From assembly GCA_958453935.1 (NCBI GenBank), contig CAUDZT010000001.1, positions 1-64,000 of the forward strand: DNA of 64,000 bases. Direction: 5' to 3'. This DNA comes from an uncultured Collinsella sp. Lineage in GTDB: Bacteria; Actinomycetota; Coriobacteriia; Coriobacteriales; Coriobacteriaceae. Of this stretch, positions 26,053-42,958 are shown piece after piece. The position numbers and the translations under genes were made by a program. Within the stretch, counting starts at the first letter, position 1. The number at the start of each line of letters is the position of its first letter. The notes under the pieces are model-generated. The model saw nothing but the letters and a program-made list of their open reading frames with translations. It was not told the DNA's origin and searched no databases.

Positions 26053-27648
26053 CTATTCGACCGGATGGCCGCACTTGGGGCAGAACTTGGCTTCTGGCAC
26101 GAGCGGGGTGCCGCAGTGGCGGCAGAATTTCGGGGCAGAAGATGCGACCGGCTGCTGGGAAATGTCTGCGAGGTGCTCCCCTGGCGATTGCCATTGTGTA
26201 TCAAATGCCGAATCAGCAGAAGACTGTTGAGCGACCTGTTCCTGCTGGGCATACTTCTTGTGGCGGTTGCGCTTGTGCTTCTTTGCTTTGGGTGCGGTGC
26301 CAGCGATGCTTGTTTGAGCTGCGGCGTGTTTTTTGCGGCGGATACAAACGACTGCGATGCCGCCGATGATCATCAGGGCAGCTGCAATCCCACCGCCAAC
26401 AACGATTGGCATGTTGTCCTGGGCAAAGAAGATGAGTTTTTCGATCGGGCTATAGTGGATATTCGACTTGTAGACGTCGATGTGCATCTTCGTGGGGTCT
26501 TCGACATCGGAAGAGTCCACGATGAATTTTTGGTCGTTATCGACGAACTCGGGGATACAATAGCTATCCGATTTAATTTTACAGTCGACCCTCTGGCCTG
26601 TTTTGGTGTCGATGAGGCGGATAGCGCTTGAATTATCGTCCAAGTCACAGGCCAAGATTCCTGCCAGTGCGATATCGCCATTCCTCGAGATGTCGCTGAT
26701 ACCAAGCCCCTCGTCGTCATTCCTAATTACATAGCGGATTTGCTTCCCAGAATGCGGATCGATGACAATAGTGTCGGTGTTTTCGCCAGTAAAGGCTAGG
26801 ATATTTTTTCCCAGGCCATAGATACTAATTTTATTACCATCGGCTACTTTATCGATGTTGCCATCGTAATCCGCCATGAAATAGGTTGAATATGAATCGT
26901 CATCGTCGCCGGTAGTCTCTATGAGTAGTTTATCGGACCTGTATGCCCTAGTTACCCCATTACATTGAGCGTTGCCTGGTATCTCTTTAATTGACGTGGA
27001 GCCATCGGGAATGTCGATTATCTTGAGCTTTCGATTCGAGCAGACATACAAACGCTTTCCATCCCTTGAGAGGACGGCATTCAAATCGGCTTTTTCGTAC
27101 TTATACGTAAATGTTTTCTTATTTGATTGCAGATTGAAAACGCAAACTTCCCCGTATTTGCCATTCGAACAATAGGCGGTCAAGCTGTTTCCGTCTTCAT
27201 TAAGCTCGATGCTGCCGTTCTTTACTTGTATAGGGTGCGCGATTCGTTGTTGATCTTCGACGGAATAGACGATGACCTTGCCGTCCTCCAGCCAATAAAG
27301 ATACTTGTTGTCCCAAGTACTCTGAACATCGGATAGACAGGATTTCGGTATGTCGATGGGAGTGACTTCACCGCTCTTAAGATCAAGCCGCGAATAACCG
27401 TAATATACATTATTATCGTTATCGTCAATGTCATAGTCATAATCTTTGATGACGGCGTAATTGCCATCGTCCGTGAACCATGCATGCGGATCCTCGCCTT
27501 CGACGTCGACAGTTAGCGACTTCTCCAGCTCCGGTGTCGGCAGGCCGTCAGCTAATGCTGCGGGGGGGGCAGCCAGCGGGGTCAGCGCCGCTACGATGCC
27601 GATTGCGACTGCGGCGATCCTCCCGCCTTTTCGGATGCTCTTAAACAT
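26053..27648 (-). CDS. Membrane protein with extracytoplasmic propeller-like domain and cytoplasmic zinc ribbon
   Basis: Unknown function, 531 residues. A signal peptide (to about residue 34, ...PPAALADG) leads into a roughly 370-residue extracytoplasmic region of repeated beta segments (TDDGNYAVIKDYDYDIDD; DNKYLYWLEDGKVIVYS; SRDGKRLYVCSNRKLKIIDI), which suggests a beta-propeller. One membrane helix (MPIVVGGGIAAALMIIGGIA, near 415) is followed by a Lys/Arg-rich tail. The C-terminus is a zinc ribbon, FCRHCGTPL and FCPKCGHPVE. The gene is clearly richer in A+T than its neighbours and lies between two near-identical repeat arrays, which suggests acquisition. AAAGGA precedes the ATG. It could be a surface sensor. 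Confidence 0.75.
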   Translation of the reverse strand: MFKSIRKGGRIAAVAIGIVAALTPLAAPPAALADGLPTPELEKSLTVDVEGEDPHAWFTDDGNYAVIKDYDYDIDDNDNNVYYGYSRLDLKSGEVTPIDIPKSCLSDVQSTWDNKYLYWLEDGKVIVYSVEDQQRIAHPIQVKNGSIELNEDGNSLTAYCSNGKYGEVCVFNLQSNKKTFTYKYEKADLNAVLSRDGKRLYVCSNRKLKIIDIPDGSTSIKEIPGNAQCNGVTRAYRSDKLLIETTGDDDDSYSTYFMADYDGNIDKVADGNKISIYGLGKNILAFTGENTDTIVIDPHSGKQIRYVIRNDDEGLGISDISRNGDIALAGILACDLDDNSSAIRLIDTKTGQRVDCKIKSDSYCIPEFVDNDQKFIVDSSDVEDPTKMHIDVYKSNIHYSPIEKLIFFAQDNMPIVVGGGIAAALMIIGGIAVVCIRRKKHAAAQTSIAGTAPKAKKHKRNRHKKYAQQEQVAQQSSADSAFDTQWQSPGEHLADISQQPVASSAPKFCRHCGTPLVPEAKFCPKCGHPVE

Positions 27649-27769
27649 GGCAATCCTTTCTTTAGGCTATAAGTAACTATCCAGTATCTTCATGCCGGAT
27701 TCGAAGAATCTGTTGCGCAACATTGCCAAACGGGTGCAACAAGGCGGCAGCCCCTTTGCCATAACCTGT

Positions 27770-27941
27770 CGGAAAGTGCGACCCACAATTTGATCGAATT
27801 CTGGGACGCGCTTTCCGGTTAGGGCCCCTAGCGGAAAGTGCGACCCGGAATTTCGGCTCAGAACGGGATATGCTTTCCCAAACAGGGCTCAACCGGAAAC
27901 TGCGACCCAGTTTGAGGCCTCAAAACGGGACGCACTTTCCG
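27770..27941. repeat. GGAAA palindrome array 3 (three units)
   Basis: Direct repeat of array 2 (25761-25932): the first 161 bp are identical and the last arm differs at two positions. Units start at 27770, 27832 and 27894. It lies between the divergent zinc-ribbon gene and rpoB, in a 555-bp gap that also holds an imperfect palindrome GTTCAC..TGAAC near 27993 and the rpoB promoter. Confidence 0.85.
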
Positions 27942-28102
27942 CCTGACCAACCCTCGCCGTCATTTCGCCGTTCAGCGGCCCGCACCAGCGGTCTCGTTCA
28001 CATAAAATATATGAACAGGTGTTCGATACATACCTATCTACCTGCATCTTTTCTGCCGAAAAACTTTGCTACTCCAAAAACTCAATCGCGTCAAGACTTT
28101 TC

Positions 28103-28130
28103 TTGCTCAACGGTCGGTACCTGATAAACT
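28103..28130 (+). promoter_or_regulatory. Predicted rpoBC promoter
   Basis: TTGCTC and TAAACT are 16 bases apart, 73 bases upstream of the rpoB start codon. In many bacteria rpoBC is read from the rplJL promoter. Here it is separated from rplL by about 3.7 kb and must have its own promoter. Confidence 0.5.
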
Positions 28131-28203
28131 ATTAGGTTGCGATAACTGGCGAAGCTATGCCTCGCCAACCCACCGAGCATTTCCGTGAAGGAGGAAAAAC
28201 CTG

Positions 28204-31695
<3,492 letters not shown>

Positions 31696-31701
31696 TTGAC
31701 T

Positions 31702-36177
<4,476 letters not shown>

Positions 36178-36203
36178 CTTCCAAGTGCGTTAACCGCCCT
36201 TCC

Positions 36204-36242
36204 AAAGACCCGTTTCCCAACAGGGAAGCGGGTCTTTTTTGT
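36204..36242 (+). terminator. Terminator of rpoBC
   Basis: AAGACCCGTTTCCC pairs with GGGAAGCGGGTCTT (one wobble) followed by T6, 27 bases after rpoC. Confidence 0.88.
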
Positions 36243-36247
36243 TGAAG

Positions 36248-36288
36248 AAAACCTGCCAAAAAGGGACAGGGTTATTTTGGTAGGTTTT
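36248..36288. repeat. CTGTCCC-loop hairpin, dispersed family
   Basis: AAAACCTGCCAAAA and TTTTGGTAGGTTTT enclose a loop with GGGACAGG. It is the same element as at 1146-1187 in the opposite reading and directly follows the rpoC terminator. A degenerate relative lies near 38076-38110. Confidence 0.7.
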
Positions 36289-36301
36289 TACTGCTTGAAT
36301 T

Positions 36302-36330
36302 TGAAACATTTCGTTCGGTCAAAGCGTATC
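36302..36330 (+). promoter_or_regulatory. Autoregulated ECF-type promoter
   Basis: TGAAAC and CGTATC are 17 bases apart. This is the -35/-10 pattern recognised by SigM/SigW/SigV-like ECF sigma factors, and it lies 49 bases upstream of an ECF sigma gene, so autoregulation is likely. Confidence 0.6.
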
Positions 36331-36378
36331 TATGGTGAGGACCTCATCAAGAACCATCAGCGTCACCGGGAGGTGATT

Positions 36379-36897
36379 ATGGAAGAACAAACTTTTAGAC
36401 AGGCGGTCGAAGATCACCGGGATGTCGTGTTTCGAATCGCATTGACGTACCTGCGCGATCGTGCCGATGCCGACGATATTGCCCAAGATGTCTTTCTTAA
36501 GTTGCTTAAAAGCGATGGACACTTTGAAAGTTGGGAACATCTTCGCCGCTGGCTTATCCGGGTCACGATCAATGAATGCAAATCTCTCTTTCGAAAGCCG
36601 TGGAGACGCGTGGAGGATATTGAAAGTCTGACCGATTCGCTTTCGGCGGCGCAGGATGAGACCAAGGCGGTCTTGTCAGACGTTATGCGACTTCCGGAGC
36701 GATTCCGTGTTCCCATCGTGCTCTATTACTATCTGGGCTTTTCGACCTCAGAGATTGCCGAGTTACTGCATGTGCCAGCCGCTACCGTTCGAACGCGTTT
36801 AGCTCGCGGTCGATCGAAGCTCAAATTCATCCTAGAGGAGGGCGACCGTGAAATCCAATCAAATCAAGCAGGCCTTCGAGTCCGTCCAAGCCGATAG
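36379..36897 (+). CDS. ECF-family RNA polymerase sigma factor
   Basis: Alternative sigma factor of 172 residues. Region 2 (YLRDRADADDIAQDVFLKLL) and region 4 (LPERFRVPIVLYYYLGFSTS; VPAATVRTRLARGRSKLK) are intact, and there is no region 3. The ATG at 36379 has GGGAGGTG upstream; a longer open frame from 36277 overlaps the promoter and is rejected. The 3' end overlaps the membrane protein gene by 50 bp, tying it to its probable anti-sigma. The inducing stress is not visible. Confidence 0.92.
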   Translation: MEEQTFRQAVEDHRDVVFRIALTYLRDRADADDIAQDVFLKLLKSDGHFESWEHLRRWLIRVTINECKSLFRKPWRRVEDIESLTDSLSAAQDETKAVLSDVMRLPERFRVPIVLYYYLGFSTSEIAELLHVPAATVRTRLARGRSKLKFILEEGDREIQSNQAGLRVRPSR

Positions 36898-37924
36898 CGA
36901 TCTTGCCGACCGTGTTCTTTATGCCGCTGCTGGTGAGCCGCTTCGCCGAAAGGGTCACGCGAAGCCTCTGTATGTTGCCGTGATCGGATGCCTTGCCGGA
37001 GTGCTGGCGACCGGAGGGGTCGCCTACGCCGTCGTCAATTCCAGTTATTTTGCCTCTGCCTGGGGAAACCATGGCAACGGAGAGTCCATTACCTGGACTC
37101 AAGGTGGCTCGTCGGGGACTAAATATACCTACACCAGAGAGTTTGGTGATGGTATCGCGCCCCAAAGCTTGGAGGGTTCAGTACAGAAGGTCAATCTGTC
37201 CGTCGAGGGCAACGGCTATACACTCGACATTCATGATATGGCTATCGACCAAAACGGCTGCGGTGCTGTGACGTTTACGCTGTCCAATCCAAATGGTGTT
37301 AACTACTACAAGCCGGCAGCAGAGACAGGCGAACTTGTTCTCTATGGTGAAGAAGAACAAGGCATCGGTACACCCAGCATGAACTTCGGCGAGGAATGGG
37401 CTGATACACGCTGCACCATTGATAAGGACACATCAAGCGATACTGTCATTAATGGCACGATGTACTTTGCTTCTATGGATCGCGAGCGAGGTTTTCAACA
37501 TGCGGTCACCTGGAATATCTCGTGGACCGAGGGCGAAGGAGAGGATGCGAAGCCGTTCGAGGCATCGACACCCGAGTTTAGCGTTGGAGCGTACGTCGAT
37601 ACTAAGGAACTCCGCTCCGATGACACGCCTCTCGAGATCAGCCCGTTTTCCATCCAGACGCACATCGATGATCTGGGCATTGACGCAGTCACGAAGAAGT
37701 TGACGGTTACCTACAAGGATGGATCGGAGCAGATTATCGAAGATGACAACGCAGGGGCGTTCAACTTATATTTTTCTTATACGCGCAATAGCGGAGAGAA
37801 CATCTGGGTGCCAACGAAGTTGATTGATGTCGACCAAGTGGTCTCAGTAACGCTTGAGGGCACACGCTGCACTTCAACAGGGGGCGCCGAAACGTCGGAA
37901 CCCTTTACCATCGTCTATTCGTAA
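36848..37924 (+). CDS. Membrane anti-sigma-like protein (DUF4179-type)
   Basis: Probable partner of the upstream ECF sigma, 358 residues. A cytoplasmic N-terminus of about 40 residues is followed by one membrane helix (YVAVIGCLAGVLATGGVAYA) and a large extracytoplasmic beta-rich region with an immunoglobulin-like look. This layout is common in DUF4179 proteins encoded beside ECF sigma genes. The GTG start at 36848 lies inside the sigma gene, giving translational coupling. The sigma-inhibiting role is inferred from position and topology. Confidence 0.75.
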   Translation: MKSNQIKQAFESVQADSDLADRVLYAAAGEPLRRKGHAKPLYVAVIGCLAGVLATGGVAYAVVNSSYFASAWGNHGNGESITWTQGGSSGTKYTYTREFGDGIAPQSLEGSVQKVNLSVEGNGYTLDIHDMAIDQNGCGAVTFTLSNPNGVNYYKPAAETGELVLYGEEEQGIGTPSMNFGEEWADTRCTIDKDTSSDTVINGTMYFASMDRERGFQHAVTWNISWTEGEGEDAKPFEASTPEFSVGAYVDTKELRSDDTPLEISPFSIQTHIDDLGIDAVTKKLTVTYKDGSEQIIEDDNAGAFNLYFSYTRNSGENIWVPTKLIDVDQVVSVTLEGTRCTSTGGAETSEPFTIVYS

Positions 37925-37929
37925 GATTT

Positions 37930-37964
37930 GGGGCCGCTTCCTATTAGGGGAGGCGGCCCATTTT
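37930..37964 (+). terminator. Terminator of the ECF operon
   Basis: GGGCCGCTTCC / GGAGGCGGCCC (one wobble) followed by ATTTTGC, 6 bases after the stop codon. It is the first feature of the 552-bp gap before rpsL. Confidence 0.75.
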
Positions 37965-38130
37965 GCATGAAATGGACGGTTAGACCGAGCGATATACTTC
38001 CGAAGACGCCGCCGATTTCCATGCGACAGATGAGAGCAGATCAACGCCGGAGTGCGACGTTTCCCCAGATAAAACCGACCATAATAAACCTGTCCCTATT
38101 TGGAAGGGAACGTTGCCCCAACGAGCACGT

Positions 38131-38271
38131 CGGATTCCCGGGCCGGGCGGCACAGGGGTTAAGTTTGTCGCGAGTTCCGCACGAGCCGGAGGCCACTTAA
38201 TGTGGCCTCCGTGCGAGCCAGGACTGTAGAGCAGCAAACTTAACCCCTGTGCCGCACGGCCCGGGAATCCG
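38131..38271. repeat. Long-palindrome element B upstream of rpsL
   Basis: Arms of 37 bp (38131-38167 and 38235-38271) match at 36 positions and enclose a 67-nt core (38168-38234). The core folds as GCAC, bulge GAGCC, stem GGAGGCCAC, loop TTAAT, GTGGCCTCC, GTGC. Compared with element A, one stem pair changes from A-T to G-C on both sides. The arms share no overall similarity with those of A or C. Confidence 0.88.
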
Positions 38272-38354
38272 CCCCCGCGCACAGGAGGGGATTCCTTTTG
38301 TGTAGGCTTTGCGGAAATGTGCCAATTTTGGGATACGCCCGGCGGCGTGGTCTG

Positions 38355-38383
38355 TTGACGGCACAGCTAACGCCACGTATCCT
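38355..38383 (+). promoter_or_regulatory. Predicted rpsL operon promoter
   Basis: TTGACG and TATCCT are 17 bases apart, 93 bases upstream of rpsL. A GGATACGCCCG motif, related to the one before rplC and rplB, lies just upstream at 38331-38350. Confidence 0.6.
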
Positions 38384-38476
38384 ATCGAACTGCGTGTTTC
38401 GTAGGGGGATGCTGACCCCTCGATTCAAGCCGTTGCACTTTACAGAAAGCTGGAATCATTCGAGAAGGAGTACGCT

Positions 38477-38854
38477 TTGCCTACTATTAACCAGCTGGTT
38501 CGCCAGGGCCGTCGTTCCGTGCCCAAGAAGTCCAAGAACGCTGCTCTGCAGCACAACTCCCAGAAGCGCGGCGTGTGCACCCGCGTCTTCACCACGAGCC
38601 CCAAGAAGCCGAACTCGGCTCTTCGTAAGGTTGCCCGTGTTCGCCTTGTCAACGGCATCGAAGTTACCGCTTACATCCCGGGTGAGGGCCACAACCTGCA
38701 GGAGCACTCCATCGTGCTCGTCCGCGGCGGTCGTGTCCGTGACCTCCCTGGTGTCCGTTATCACGTCATCCGTGGCGCCTACGACGCTGCTCCGGTCCAG
38801 AACCGTATGCAGGCCCGTTCCAAGTACGGTGCTAAGCGCCCCAAGGCTAAATAA
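38477..38854 (+). CDS. rpsL: 30S ribosomal protein S12
   Basis: Decoding-centre protein of the small subunit, 125 residues. The streptomycin-region motifs are normal: [19 protein letters not shown] with the usual lysine, and the [16 protein letters not shown] loop. The start is an uncommon TTG at 38477 with GAAGGAG seven bases upstream; the family N-terminus [11 protein letters not shown] begins right after it. First gene of the rpsL-rpsG-fusA-rpsJ unit. Confidence 0.97.
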   Translation: MPTINQLVRQGRRSVPKKSKNAALQHNSQKRGVCTRVFTTSPKKPNSALRKVARVRLVNGIEVTAYIPGEGHNLQEHSIVLVRGGRVRDLPGVRYHVIRGAYDAAPVQNRMQARSKYGAKRPKAK

Positions 38855-38928
38855 GCCAGATAACGTTTTGATACTTTCGCCGTGTGCCGTCTTGAGCGCC
38901 GCACGGTAGACACTTAAGGAGATTTCAC

Positions 38929-39402
38929 ATGCCGCGTCGTGCAGCAGCTAATCGTCGTGAGGTTCAGCCTGACGCCGTTTACAACAACCGCCTGGTGACT
39001 CAGCTCATCAACAAGGTCCTTCTTGACGGCAAGAAGGCCACCGCTGAGCGCATCGTTTACACCGCTTTCGAGATCGTTGCCGAGAAGTCCGAGGGCGGCG
39101 ACGCTCTCGCTACCTTCAAGAAGGCTATGGACAACGTCAAGCCCACGCTCGAGGTTAAGCCCAAGCGTGTCGGTGGCGCTACCTATCAGGTCCCGATGGA
39201 GGTCAACTCCCGTCGTTCCACCGCTCTGGGCATCCGCTGGATCGTCAACTTCTCCCGCGCTCGCAAGGAGAAGACCATGGCCGAGCGTCTCGCCAACGAG
39301 ATCCTCGACGCCTCCAACGGCCTGGGCGCTTCCGTCAAGAAGCGTGAGGACGTCTTCAAGATGGCCGAGGCCAACCGCGCGTTCTCTCACTATCGTTGGT
39401 AA
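38929..39402 (+). CDS. rpsG: 30S ribosomal protein S7
   Basis: Small-subunit head protein that nucleates assembly of the 3' domain of 16S rRNA, 157 residues with the usual length and N-terminus ([20 protein letters not shown]). The internal [11 protein letters not shown] and the C-terminal NRAFSHYRW are typical. AAGGAG lies before the ATG. In many bacteria S7 represses this operon by binding between rpsL and rpsG; the 74-nt gap here has a small hairpin near 38882-38908 that could serve this, but I cannot show it. Confidence 0.97.
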   Translation: MPRRAAANRREVQPDAVYNNRLVTQLINKVLLDGKKATAERIVYTAFEIVAEKSEGGDALATFKKAMDNVKPTLEVKPKRVGGATYQVPMEVNSRRSTALGIRWIVNFSRARKEKTMAERLANEILDASNGLGASVKKREDVFKMAEANRAFSHYRW

Positions 39403-39421
39403 GTTAAGGTAAGGAACTAAC

Positions 39422-41521
39422 ATGGCTAAGCCTAAGTACAAGCTTTCCGATACCCGTAACATCGGCATCATGGCCCACATCGATGCCGGTAAGACCACCA
39501 CGACCGAGCGTATTCTTTACTACACCGGTAAGACCCACAAGATCGGTGAGGTCCATGAGGGCGCTGCCACCATGGACTGGATGGTTCAGGAGCAGGAGCG
39601 CGGCGTAACCATTACCTCCGCTGCTACCACGTGCTTCTGGAACAAGGACGGTAAGGACTACCGCATCCAGATCATCGACACCCCGGGCCACGTTGACTTC
39701 ACCGCCGAGGTCGAGCGCTGCCTGCGCGTCCTCGATGGCGCTGTCGCCGTCTTCGACGCCGTTGCCGGCGTTCAGCCCCAGTCTGAGACCGTTTGGCGTC
39801 AGGCTTCTACCTTCAACGTCCCCCGCATCGCCTTCATCAACAAGTATGACCGCGTGGGCGCTGACTTCTTCAACGCTATCGAGACCATGAAGGATCGTCT
39901 CGACGCCAACGCCGTGGCCGCTCAGGTCCCGATGGGCGCCGAGGACAACTTCTGGGGCGTCATCGACCTGGTCACCATGACTGCATGGGACTTCAAGGCC
40001 GACGAGAAGGGCATGACCTACCCCGAGCCGATGGACGAGATCCCGGCTGAGTTTGCCGACATCGCTGCCACCAAGCGCGAGGAGCTCCTCGACGCTGCTG
40101 CCAGCTTTGACGACGAGCTCATGGAGAAGATCCTCATGGAGGAGGACTTCACCGTCGAGGAGCTCAAGGCTGCTCTGCGCAAGGGCGTTCTGGCCAACGA
40201 GCTCAACCTCGTCTTCGTGGGTTCCGCCTACAAGAACAAGGGCGTTCAGGAGCTGCTCGACGCTGTCGTCGACTACCTGCCCAGCCCGCTTGACGTCGAG
40301 GCCGTCACCGGTACCGATCCGGACACCGGCGAGGAGATTCAGCGTCATCCTTCCTTCGACGAGCCCTTCTCCGGCCTGGTCTTCAAGATCATGACCGACC
40401 CGTTCGTCGGTAAGCTCACCTACGTCCGCGTTTACTCCGGCCGCGCCGAGTCCGGCTCCTACGTTGTCAACGCTTCCAACGGTCAGCGCGAGCGCCTCGG
40501 CCGCATCCTCGAGATGAACGCCGCCGAGCGTATCGACCGTGACGACGCTGCCGCCGGCGACATCGTCGCTTGCGTCGGCTTCAAGAACTCCACCACCGGT
40601 GACACCCTGTGCGCCGAGGGCAAGGAGATCGTCCTCGAGAAGATCGAGTTCGCTAAGCCCGTTATTGACGTTGCCATCGAGCCCAAGACCAAGGCCGAGC
40701 AGGACAAGATGTCCCTGGCTCTGACCAAGCTCGCCGAGGAGGACCCGACCTTCCAGGTGTCCACCAACCACGAGACCGGCCAGACCATCATCGCCGGCAT
40801 GGGCGAGCTGCACCTCGAGATCATCGTCGACCGTCTGCTCCGCGAGTTCAAGGTTGACGCTAACGTCGGTAAGCCCCAGGTTGCCTACCGCGAGACCGCT
40901 GGTCACGACGTCGAGAAGGCTGAGGGCAAGTTCGTCCGTCAGTCCGGCGGTCGCGGTCAGTACGGCCACGCCGTCATCAAGCTCGAGAAGATGGAGGAGG
41001 GCTTCGGCTACGAGTTCGTCAACGCTATCGTCGGCGGCGTCGTGCCCAAGGAGTACATCCCGTCCATCGACAAGGGCATCCAGGAGGCCCTGAACACCGG
41101 TGTTATCGCCGGCTTCCCGGTCCTCGACGTTAAGGTCACCCTGTTCGACGGTTCTTACCACGAGGTCGACTCCTCCGAGGCCGCCTTCAAGATCGCCGGT
41201 TCCATGGCTATCAAGGACGCCCTCAAGAAGTCCGATCCGCAGCTGCTCGAGCCGATCATGGCTGTCGAGGTCGAGACCCCCGAGCAGTACATGGGCGACG
41301 TTATGGGCAACCTCTCCGGTCGCCGCGGCAAGATCGAGGGCATGGAGGATCGCAAGAACAGCAAGCTCATCCGTGCCAAGGTGCCGCTGGGCGAGATGTT
41401 CGGTTACGCTACCGACCTTCGCTCCCAGACCCAGGGCCGTGCATCCTACACGATGCAGTTCGACTCTTATGAGCCCGCGCCCAAGTCCATCGTGGACGAG
41501 GTCATGAGCAAGAACGCCTAA
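39422..41521 (+). CDS. fusA: Elongation factor G
   Basis: Ribosomal translocase GTPase, 699 residues. G motifs are clear: [18 protein letters not shown] (G1), DTPGHVDF (G3) and [10 protein letters not shown] (G4). Domains II-V follow with the normal length, ending in [24 protein letters not shown] precedes the ATG. The gene directly downstream is rpsJ; tuf, which usually follows fusA in this operon, is absent. Confidence 0.97.
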   Translation: MAKPKYKLSDTRNIGIMAHIDAGKTTTTERILYYTGKTHKIGEVHEGAATMDWMVQEQERGVTITSAATTCFWNKDGKDYRIQIIDTPGHVDFTAEVERCLRVLDGAVAVFDAVAGVQPQSETVWRQASTFNVPRIAFINKYDRVGADFFNAIETMKDRLDANAVAAQVPMGAEDNFWGVIDLVTMTAWDFKADEKGMTYPEPMDEIPAEFADIAATKREELLDAAASFDDELMEKILMEEDFTVEELKAALRKGVLANELNLVFVGSAYKNKGVQELLDAVVDYLPSPLDVEAVTGTDPDTGEEIQRHPSFDEPFSGLVFKIMTDPFVGKLTYVRVYSGRAESGSYVVNASNGQRERLGRILEMNAAERIDRDDAAAGDIVACVGFKNSTTGDTLCAEGKEIVLEKIEFAKPVIDVAIEPKTKAEQDKMSLALTKLAEEDPTFQVSTNHETGQTIIAGMGELHLEIIVDRLLREFKVDANVGKPQVAYRETAGHDVEKAEGKFVRQSGGRGQYGHAVIKLEKMEEGFGYEFVNAIVGGVVPKEYIPSIDKGIQEALNTGVIAGFPVLDVKVTLFDGSYHEVDSSEAAFKIAGSMAIKDALKKSDPQLLEPIMAVEVETPEQYMGDVMGNLSGRRGKIEGMEDRKNSKLIRAKVPLGEMFGYATDLRSQTQGRASYTMQFDSYEPAPKSIVDEVMSKNA

Positions 41522-41582
41522 GTTCGAGCTCCCTGTTACGTAATCCTGCGAGAACATCTCTCGCACTCTTTGGAGGTTTAAG

Positions 41583-41891
41583 TTGGCTACCCAGAAGATC
41601 CGCATTCGCCTCAAGGGCTATGATCACGAGGTCGTCGATCAGTCCGCGAAGCTCATCGTCGAGACCGCTCAGAAGACCGGCGCTCGCGTTTCCGGTCCTG
41701 TCCCCCTGCCCACCGAGCGCAACCTGTACACGGTTATCCGCTCGCCGCACGTGAACAAGGACTCCCGTGAGCAGTTCGAGATGCGCACCCACAAGCGCCT
41801 CATCGACATCCTCGACCCCACCTCGGGCACCGTTGATTCGCTTATGCGTCTCGACCTCCCCGCTGGCGTCGACATCGACATCAAGCTCTAA
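41583..41891 (+). CDS. rpsJ: 30S ribosomal protein S10
   Basis: Small-subunit protein, also a transcription antitermination partner of NusB, 102 residues. [20 protein letters not shown] and the [12 protein letters not shown] segment are diagnostic. The start is a TTG at 41583 with GGAGG six bases upstream. Normally it heads the S10 operon; here it ends the fusA operon, and rplC begins about 13.9 kb downstream. Confidence 0.96.
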   Translation: MATQKIRIRLKGYDHEVVDQSAKLIVETAQKTGARVSGPVPLPTERNLYTVIRSPHVNKDSREQFEMRTHKRLIDILDPTSGTVDSLMRLDLPAGVDIDIKL

Positions 41892-41910
41892 GCGATATCG
41901 CTCATAGCTT

Positions 41911-41951
41911 AAAGGGCCCCGCTGCCGTTACGGTAGCGGGGCCCTTTTGTT
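41911..41951 (+). terminator. Bidirectional terminator between rpsJ and birA
   Basis: An 18-bp perfect stem (AAAGGGCCCCGCTGCCGT and complement) with A and T runs at the two ends serves the convergent rpsJ and birA transcripts. Confidence 0.88.
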
Positions 41952-42007
41952 TTGCATGATGGGTTTGGATCGCCGGGTAAGGCTGCCGAGCGGCTGGCTG
42001 TGGCGAC

Positions 42008-42784
42008 CTACTCACTCAAGGGGCGCAATGACGCTTCCTCAAAATGGAAGAATCGCAAGCCGTCTTCTGTTTCGATGCACGCACGACCAAAGCCATCGAC
42101 CGTTTTAAAGATTCCTCGCGCCAGCTCGTCACCGGCAGGGGAGCGGGCGGTAACGTGCTTTCCAATCCAATTGAGGTGAGCGACATATTCGCCGTGGACG
42201 GGCGCGAGCGGTCCGGTGTTTTCTTCCATGGCGTTGAGGCGTTCTGCCCAGGCATCTACAGCGTCTATAACTGCGTGATAAACCTCATCGAGGAGTATGT
42301 CGACAGCAGGAACGTTCTCGTTAAGGTCCGAGAGACCGATTGCCGGCAGGCCGCCATCGGGCACCTCTTGGGGCGCATAGTTCACATTGACACCAATGCC
42401 ACAGACGGCGAAAGGTTTGCCTTCGTTATCGCGTGCGGCCTCGACCAGAATGCCGCCGAGTTTGCGTCCACGCGCGACCAGGTCGTTGGGCCATTTGAGG
42501 CCAATCTCGTTTGCAAGACCCTGTTTTTCGAGCGCCTCGAGCACCGCTAGGCCGCTGACGGCAGCAAGACCAGAGTACTTCGCAGGATTAACGCATGGAC
42601 GCAGGACAATCGAAAGCAATAGGTTGCCGGCGGTTGAATCCCACTTGTGGCCGCGCCGGCCGCGTCCTGCTGTCTGAGCCCGGGCGGCAAGTCCTGTGCC
42701 GTGCGGCGCTCCCTGTTTTCCTGCTTCGAGCAGGTCATCGTTGGTCGATCCGGTTACGTCGACTATCGTTAATTTGGCATCCAT
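42008..42784 (-). CDS. birA: Biotin-[acetyl-CoA-carboxylase] ligase
   Basis: Attaches biotin to the AccB carrier, 258 residues. The catalytic-domain signatures are VTGSTNDDLLEAG, the adenylate loop ARAQTAGRGRRGHKW, GLKWPNDLVARGRKLGGIL and GIGVNVNYA, followed by the SH3-like C-terminal domain. There is no N-terminal helix-turn-helix, so it is a monofunctional ligase and not the repressor type. The ATG at 42784 is preferred over an upstream in-frame start, with AGGAGG upstream. It is divergent from fabH and the operon that contains its substrate accB. Confidence 0.92.
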   Translation of the reverse strand: MDAKLTIVDVTGSTNDDLLEAGKQGAPHGTGLAARAQTAGRGRRGHKWDSTAGNLLLSIVLRPCVNPAKYSGLAAVSGLAVLEALEKQGLANEIGLKWPNDLVARGRKLGGILVEAARDNEGKPFAVCGIGVNVNYAPQEVPDGGLPAIGLSDLNENVPAVDILLDEVYHAVIDAVDAWAERLNAMEENTGPLAPVHGEYVAHLNWIGKHVTARSPAGDELARGIFKTVDGFGRACIETEDGLRFFHFEEASLRPLSE

Positions 42785-42876
42785 AACGGCTGCTACCTCC
42801 TTAATGAATAAGTGAATAACGCAATGGTGTCGAGAGAGACACAATGTGAAGCCTTTGTCGCATTTGGACAATTTAA

Positions 42877-42940
42877 TGTTAACACGTTAACAACGACTGA
42901 AATGCGCTATCCTCTCTTGGTCGATGTAAACACGTCAACA
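42877..42940. promoter_or_regulatory. Paired palindromic operators between birA and fabH
   Basis: A perfect 16-bp palindrome TGTTAACACGTTAACA (42877-42892) and a close relative TGTAAACACGTCAACA (42925-42940) have centres 48 bp apart. A TATCCT -10-like hexamer (42908-42913) lies between them, with TTAACA of the first site as a possible -35. Two copies around a promoter suggest a repressor of fatty-acid or biotin genes. No regulator gene is in the cluster and BirA lacks a DNA-binding domain. Confidence 0.6.
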
Positions 42941-42958
42941 ACGCAAAGGAGGTTAGTG

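Noticed and set aside
39404..41614. Long antisense frame opposite fusA
   Set aside because: Same effect; EF-G on the plus strand is certain.
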